From: an uncultured bacterium
GTDB lineage: Bacteria > Patescibacteriota > Minisyncoccia > Phycocordibacterales > PALSA-1337
Length of the DNA: 17,450 bases
NCBI GenBank assembly: GCA_903905325.1
Contig: CAIVGA010000008.1
Location: 1-17,450, forward strand
Direction of reading: 5' to 3'
This document shows positions 13,451 to 17,450 of the stretch, in pieces. Under the pieces are notes generated by a model. The model was not told where the DNA came from. It searched no databases and saw nothing but the letters and a program-made list of their open reading frames with translations. The translations under genes were made by a program, and so were the position numbers. Numbering within the stretch: the first letter of the stretch is position 1; every line of letters begins with the position of its first letter.

Positions 13451-14650
13451 ATGCGTAAAACAAAAAAAGCGGCTGGAAAAGCCCGCTCTAAAGCTCGTGT
13501 AAAGAAATCTGCGCCCAAAAAATCCGGTCCATTAAAGCCTGCATCAAAGAAGATTCCTACGATCAAAAACACAAAACAAAGTTTTGAGGTGCACGCAAAT
13601 AAGCTTATAGAAAAAGGTCGTAGTCGTGGTTTCGTTACATATGATGAGATTCTCAAAGAGTTTCCACAGATCGAAAATGACATAATATTTCTCGATGAAC
13701 TTTATGCAAAATTTTCTTCTGCCAACGTTGACGTTCTCGAAGGTGGAGGTTTGCTAGAAGTGGAAGATTTGAAAGAAAAGAACAAGCCAGCACATTTGGC
13801 TCGTCATGGAACAGATTCTGCTTACGACTCTATCCAGATGTATCTTCGTGAGATCGGTCAATATCCACTCATCAACGGAAATCAAGAAAAAGAATTGGCC
13901 AAACGTATTCAGGCTCAAGATGAAGAAGCAAAAAATCTCCTCGCAAAAGCCAACCTTCGTCTTGTCGTTTCTATTGCCAAAAAATACGTCGGACGTTCAC
14001 CAGATCTTACTCTGCTCGATTTGATCCAAGAAGGAAATCTTGGTTTGTTCCGTGCTGTCGACAAGTTCGACTGGACCAAAGGTTATAAGTTTTCTACTTA
14101 TGCTACTTGGTGGATTCGTCAGGCTATCACTCGTGCTCTAGCTGATCAGTCACGCACTATCCGTGTACCAGTGCACATGGTTGAAACTATCGCTAAGTAT
14201 AAGCAGGTTGTCCGACGTTTGTCACAAGACCTTGGTCGTGATCCTTTGCCAGATGAAATCGCTATAGAAATGGGAATGGATGTTGACAAGATTTACCAGA
14301 TTGAAAAAATTGAACAGGACGTCGTGTCACTAGAAAGTCCAGTTGGCGATGAAGATGATGGCAAGTCTACTTTGCAGGACTTTATTGCTGATGACAAGAT
14401 TTTGTCACCAGATCAAGAGTCTTCACGTAGAATTTTGCGAGATCAAGTAAATACTATTTTGAATGATTTGTCAGAAAAAGAGCGTAAGATTCTAGAAATG
14501 AGACATGGTCTAAATGATGGTATTACCCACACACTTGAGGAAGTAGGTCGTGAATTTGGTGTTACTCGTGAACGTATTCGTCAGATTGAAGCTAAAGCGC
14601 ATGAGCGTATTCGTCAACATGATCAAGCGGGAAGGTTGAGGAATTATTAA
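13451..14650 (+). CDS. rpoD: RNA polymerase primary sigma factor (sigma-70 / RpoD)
   Basis: This is the housekeeping sigma factor that directs RNA polymerase to -10/-35 promoters. The 399-residue product starts with a very basic tail (about residues 1-35, rich in Lys and Ala). A region 1.1-like segment (about 40-95) follows, then region 1.2 (YDSIQMYLREIGQYPLI, about 125-141), region 2 with NLRLVVSIAKKYVGRS and the -10 reader FSTYATWWIRQAITRALADQ, region 3, and region 4 with the -35-reading helix VTRERIRQIEAKAHERIRQ near the end. All DNA-contact motifs match the primary rather than alternative sigma group. The ATG at 13451 follows an AT-rich leader without a Shine-Dalgarno sequence. The promoter has excellent spacing. 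The DUF2779 gene starts 22 bp after the stop and is probably co-transcribed. Confidence 0.96.
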   Translation: MRKTKKAAGKARSKARVKKSAPKKSGPLKPASKKIPTIKNTKQSFEVHANKLIEKGRSRGFVTYDEILKEFPQIENDIIFLDELYAKFSSANVDVLEGGGLLEVEDLKEKNKPAHLARHGTDSAYDSIQMYLREIGQYPLINGNQEKELAKRIQAQDEEAKNLLAKANLRLVVSIAKKYVGRSPDLTLLDLIQEGNLGLFRAVDKFDWTKGYKFSTYATWWIRQAITRALADQSRTIRVPVHMVETIAKYKQVVRRLSQDLGRDPLPDEIAIEMGMDVDKIYQIEKIEQDVVSLESPVGDEDDGKSTLQDFIADDKILSPDQESSRRILRDQVNTILNDLSEKERKILEMRHGLNDGITHTLEEVGREFGVTRERIRQIEAKAHERIRQHDQAGRLRNY

Positions 14651-14672
14651 GTGGGAATTTTCGGCGTTCAGT

Positions 14673-16208
14673 ATGTCTAACCTCATATCAAAAACCGACT
14701 ATTTAGTCTGGAAAGATTGTCCACATAATGCTTGGATGAAAAAGTGGAAGCCAGAGATTTATAATGCTTTACCTCCATCAGAATTTGATCAGCATCTCAT
14801 TGATACTGGAAGTATGGTTGAAGAAGAAGCTCGCAAACTCTATTCTGGCGGAATTCCAATAGAAGGACGCGACGAAGGTGCAGTAAACAAAACGCGTGAT
14901 CTTTTAGAAAAGAAAACAGCTACTATTTATCAAGCGTCATTTTCCGACGATAAGTTATTTGCTGCGGTAGATATATTAAAACAAGGAAAAGATGGAGAAT
15001 TGTATATATATGAAGTTAAAGCTTCTAATTCATCAAGGCTTGAGGAAGGAGATAAGGATATCGACGAAGAACACCTATTTGACCTTGCTTTTCAGGTCTA
15101 TTTAGTGCGTAAAGCTGGTTATAAGGTTGGCGCAGCTTACTTGGTTCGCTTAGACAAGGAATACGTAAGACTTGGTGATATTGACCTTAATAAGCTTTTT
15201 TACTCTAGATCGATTGATGAATACGTAGAAAAAGTTATACCTAAGATAGAGAGAGATATTCCAATAATGCTCGAGCAACTAGGATCGTCTAAACAGCCGA
15301 ATGGTCCTTGCGGCTGCATCTACAAAGGTAGGTCTAGACATTGCACAACCTTTAAATATCACAATAAAGACATTTTAAAAGATGTTATAGATTATAGTGT
15401 TCATGATTTAACTGCTGTTGGTAGAAGTCAGAAAAAGCTTCAAGTATTAATTGATTCTAATGTATACGATATTGCAAAAATATCTGAAGAAGACATAGAG
15501 ATGTTTGGCGAAAAAATACAAAAACAAATCAGAGTACATCAAAGAGGTAAAGCAAATATTGATTTTGAAGCGATAAGGGGAGAGTTATCAAAACTTGAAT
15601 TTCCATTGTATTTTCTTGATTATGAATCTTTTAATCCTGCAATACCGAGATTTGATGGCTATAAACCATACCAACATATTCCTTTTCAGTTTTCACTTCA
15701 CAAGCTTGATACTATCGATTCTAAACTTGAAGAAATCGAACCTTTCTTTTATATGGAAAAAGGTGATCCAACACCATTTTTCATTGATCATCTAGAGAAA
15801 AAAATTGGAAGAGTTGGTAGAATAGTTGTTTGGAATAGAACATTCGAAGAGTCGCTTATCAATAAAAATATCGCATTACGTCTTCCTAAATATGCCGAAT
15901 TTATTAATGGTGTAAATTCGAGAATTTTTGATTTAATGACTATTTTTAGTAAACAATTACATATTCACCCTGACTTTCACGGAAGTGCATCTATCAAAAA
16001 AGTGTTACCAGTTTTATGTCCGTCACTTTCTTATAAGGAACTAGAAGTTGGTAATGGGTCAGAGGCTATGAATACATGGAATAGATTAGTCACAGAAGAT
16101 ATGACAAAGGAGCAGAAAGAAGAATTAAAACAATCAATGCTTGTATACTGTAGGCTTGATACGTTTGCTATGTATGAAATCTGGAAATACTTAATGGGTA
16201 TTATTTAA
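14673..16208 (+). CDS. DUF2779-type protein: Cas4-like PD-(D/E)XK nuclease fused to a DEDD-type exonuclease domain
   Basis: A 511-residue putative two-domain nuclease. The N-terminal half (about 1-230) looks like a Cas4/RecB-type nuclease: Cys16 in WKDCPHNAW, Asp100 in AAVDIL, the EVK catalytic pair (Glu114, Lys116), a QVYLVRKAGYKV helix, and a Cys cluster (Cys213, Cys215, Cys224) that with Cys16 could hold an iron-sulfur cluster. The C-terminal half (about 310-511) has an RNase H-fold 3'-5' exonuclease pattern: DYE (Asp316, Glu318), VVWNRTFEESLI and YCRLDTFAMYEIW (Asp496). The overall arrangement matches the DUF2779 family, whose role is unknown; DNA repair or mobile-element processing are guesses. 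No cas gene or CRISPR repeat is nearby. It is probably transcribed with rpoD (22-bp gap). It converges on the DsbA-like gene, with a 16-bp gap and no visible terminator. Confidence 0.82.
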   Translation: MSNLISKTDYLVWKDCPHNAWMKKWKPEIYNALPPSEFDQHLIDTGSMVEEEARKLYSGGIPIEGRDEGAVNKTRDLLEKKTATIYQASFSDDKLFAAVDILKQGKDGELYIYEVKASNSSRLEEGDKDIDEEHLFDLAFQVYLVRKAGYKVGAAYLVRLDKEYVRLGDIDLNKLFYSRSIDEYVEKVIPKIERDIPIMLEQLGSSKQPNGPCGCIYKGRSRHCTTFKYHNKDILKDVIDYSVHDLTAVGRSQKKLQVLIDSNVYDIAKISEEDIEMFGEKIQKQIRVHQRGKANIDFEAIRGELSKLEFPLYFLDYESFNPAIPRFDGYKPYQHIPFQFSLHKLDTIDSKLEEIEPFFYMEKGDPTPFFIDHLEKKIGRVGRIVVWNRTFEESLINKNIALRLPKYAEFINGVNSRIFDLMTIFSKQLHIHPDFHGSASIKKVLPVLCPSLSYKELEVGNGSEAMNTWNRLVTEDMTKEQKEELKQSMLVYCRLDTFAMYEIWKYLMGII

Positions 16209-16224
16209 TTTCTGTCACTTTATT

Positions 16225-16968
16225 TTACTGTGTCGGCGGTGCGATCAGAGTGTCTATAGCTGTTTGGAATACAGAGTAAGGTTGAGCTCCTGATATTGGA
16301 ATATCATTTCCAGATGGTGTGACCAAAATTGAATATGGGGTGCCTTGGACACCAGCATTGATACCGTCAGTATAATCTGTATTAACTTTATCTTTGAAAC
16401 GCCCACTCGAGAGACAATCATTGAAGGCTACTGGATCCAAGCCTACATACTTTGCGATTTCTGGTAATTGTTTTTGATCAAGTCCTTGAGGAGTGCTTGG
16501 GGTGACTGATGGTGTTACGTCGTATAGGCGCTTGAGATAAGCCCAGAACTTCTCATTGCCACCTAGGTAGCCAGCACATTCCATGGCTTCAGCTTCGTGA
16601 CCAGCATTAACATGCAAGACGTTACCATTTTCGTCTGGTTTGTCGAGAGGGAAATGACGATAAACCCAAGCGACTTTGCCGCTTGCGCCATAATTATCCA
16701 TAATTTTTTCCATGGTCGGAGTGAAAACTTTACAATATGGGCATGATGGATCTGAATACTCGACAATTTTAACAGGAGCATTTGGGTCACCTAAAATATG
16801 ATCAGTTTTTGGGTCTATAGGACGCATAGAAACTTCAGGCAGACTTTTTGAAGTTCCAGAAGTTGGTGCTGAAGCAGGTTTGTGAGTCCAAATAATAGCG
16901 ATTGCAATAATGGCTGCAGCTACAATAATGGCCGCAGGCATTGTGAGAACGGTTTGTTTATTTTCCAT
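16225..16968 (-). CDS. Membrane-anchored DsbA-family thiol:disulfide oxidoreductase
   Basis: A 247-residue thioredoxin-fold protein likely to oxidise or isomerise disulfides outside the membrane. It has an N-terminal hydrophobic helix (about 9-27, PAAIIVAAAIIAIAIIW), a low-complexity linker, then the pre-catalytic block GDPNAPVKIVEYSDPSCPYC with the redox motif CPYC at 76-79, an RHFPLD helix segment and the cis-proline loop GTPYSILV (Pro211). Extra cysteines at 131 and 185 flank the helical insertion. The domain order matches DsbA/BDB-type thioredoxin_4 proteins common in Patescibacteria. It is on the minus strand, opposite to the transcription genes. A near-consensus promoter lies immediately upstream and predicts a leader of only about 2 nt. 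The paired Cys191-Cys192 of the surface protein at 5347-7299 could in principle be a substrate; that is speculation. Confidence 0.92.
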   Translation of the reverse strand: MENKQTVLTMPAAIIVAAAIIAIAIIWTHKPASAPTSGTSKSLPEVSMRPIDPKTDHILGDPNAPVKIVEYSDPSCPYCKVFTPTMEKIMDNYGASGKVAWVYRHFPLDKPDENGNVLHVNAGHEAEAMECAGYLGGNEKFWAYLKRLYDVTPSVTPSTPQGLDQKQLPEIAKYVGLDPVAFNDCLSSGRFKDKVNTDYTDGINAGVQGTPYSILVTPSGNDIPISGAQPYSVFQTAIDTLIAPPTQ

Positions 16969-16976
16969 ATGGTTAT

Positions 16977-17005
16977 ATTATAGCGTATTAAAAAGGTAAT
17001 GTGAA
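16977..17005 (-). promoter_or_regulatory. Promoter of the DsbA-like gene inside the end of the neighbouring gene
   Basis: Reading the minus strand, TTCACA (17000-17005, 5 of 6 consensus) and a perfect TATAAT (16977-16982) are 17 bp apart. The predicted start is about 16970, two bases before the ATG at 16968. The -35 box lies within the last codons of the exonuclease gene. Confidence 0.65.
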
Positions 17006-17449
17006 AGTCATAGAAGCTGATTGAGGTATCTCCCATTTAGATGTATCGAGTTTGATGTTTTTCAAAACGCCAATGTCTGAATATTTTAGGCAACTATTGG
17101 CAATAGCATAATCATAGATCTCTTTTGTTAACCTTACGTCATCTATACAGTAAGCGATGATTTTTTCTATTTCTCCTTTTTTCCACCATTCTATAGCCTC
17201 AAGACCGTGACCGGACTTGGCACGACCTAAAGTTGCTTGACCGACAGTGTCGAGTTTGAGACGTCGGCCTAACACTAGCTGAACTTCTTTCATAAGGTCT
17301 AGACTTTTAATTTTATTGAGATCGCCAGAATAATATTTGTTGAGAAGGGGAATATCGAAGTGGTCGCCATTCCATGTTATTAGCATATCTGCTTGTTCAA
17401 GTATTGGCCAAAGGTCTTTTAGGTTTGTTTCTGTAAAACTTTTATATGA
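16988..17449 (-). CDS. RNase H-fold 3'-5' exonuclease-like protein, C-terminal part (5' end beyond window)
   Basis: The reading frame is open to the window edge; the ATG at 17386 is internal because the preceding codons (SYKSFTETNLKDLWPILEQA) are a normal lead-in to the conserved block. ITWNGDHFDIPLLNKYY corresponds to the second exonuclease motif of DEDD nucleases (Asn and Asp), and IAYCIDDVRLTKEIYDYA to the third (Tyr-x3-Asp). The N-terminal DxE motif would lie outside the window. The pattern fits the RNase_H_2/YprB-like ribonuclease-H fold family and is distantly like the C-terminal half of the DUF2779 protein nearby. Substrate (DNA or RNA) cannot be told. The DsbA-like gene follows after 19 bp but has its own promoter. 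Confidence 0.8.
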   Translation of the reverse strand, partial: SYKSFTETNLKDLWPILEQADMLITWNGDHFDIPLLNKYYSGDLNKIKSLDLMKEVQLVLGRRLKLDTVGQATLGRAKSGHGLEAIEWWKKGEIEKIIAYCIDDVRLTKEIYDYAIANSCLKYSDIGVLKNIKLDTSKWEIPQSASMTFTLPF

Positions 17450-17450
17450 G

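Noticed and set aside
14673..15350. Cas4-like domain as part of a CRISPR-Cas system
   Set aside because: No cas genes and no repeat-spacer array anywhere in the window; the domain belongs to a DUF2779-type fusion.

Overview
The window reads as a moderately AT-rich bacterial chromosome segment. It most likely comes from the Candidate Phyla Radiation / Patescibacteria (Parcubacteria-like), though this is inferred from gene content and not proven. The grounds are an archaeal-type (non-discriminating class) aspartyl-tRNA synthetase C-terminus, a compact RpoB (1068 aa), a DUF2779-type nuclease, pilin-like membrane-anchored proteins, a fragment of a BRO-N (phage antirepressor-like) gene of a type common in these genomes, and almost no Shine-Dalgarno sequences before the genes. 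The standard code fits: UGA is not read as sense in the conserved genes.

Layout: (1) 1-1746 holds the 3' end of aspS, a small coiled-coil protein with a 19-residue tandem repeat, and a NUDIX hydrolase. (2) 1747-2130 is a non-coding block with a G4-capable C-rich tract, a good sigma-70 promoter and a roughly 230-nt structured leader with an attenuator-like hairpin. (3) 2131-11143 is rpoB, then an unexpected gene for a membrane-anchored extracytoplasmic IPT/TIG protein, then rpoC, closed by a strong intrinsic terminator. (4) 11209-13086 is dnaG, whose -10 box sits just before the ATG, so its mRNA is predicted to be leaderless. (5) 13087-13450 is a spacer with a decayed BRO-N fragment, a 19-bp palindrome, a near-consensus promoter and a 5' leader that can form two mutually exclusive hairpins. 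(6) 13451-16208 is rpoD and a DUF2779 protein combining a Cas4-like PD-(D/E)XK nuclease with a DEDD-type exonuclease. (7) On the minus strand, 16225-17449 holds a DsbA-like thiol oxidoreductase and the C-terminal part of an RNase H-fold 3'-5' exonuclease cut by the window edge.

Functionally the core is a transcription/replication-initiation block: RNA polymerase beta and beta', primase and the primary sigma factor. It recalls the dnaG-rpoD macromolecular-synthesis pairing of other bacteria but with rpoBC directly upstream. Each unit has its own promoter and 5' end: long structured leaders on rpoB and rpoD, and predicted leaderless or near-leaderless starts on dnaG, the NUDIX gene and the DsbA-like gene. 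The points most worth pursuing are the shared motif blocks and switch-like folding of the rpoB and rpoD leaders, the surface protein gene between rpoB and rpoC, and the antirepressor remnant in front of rpoD.
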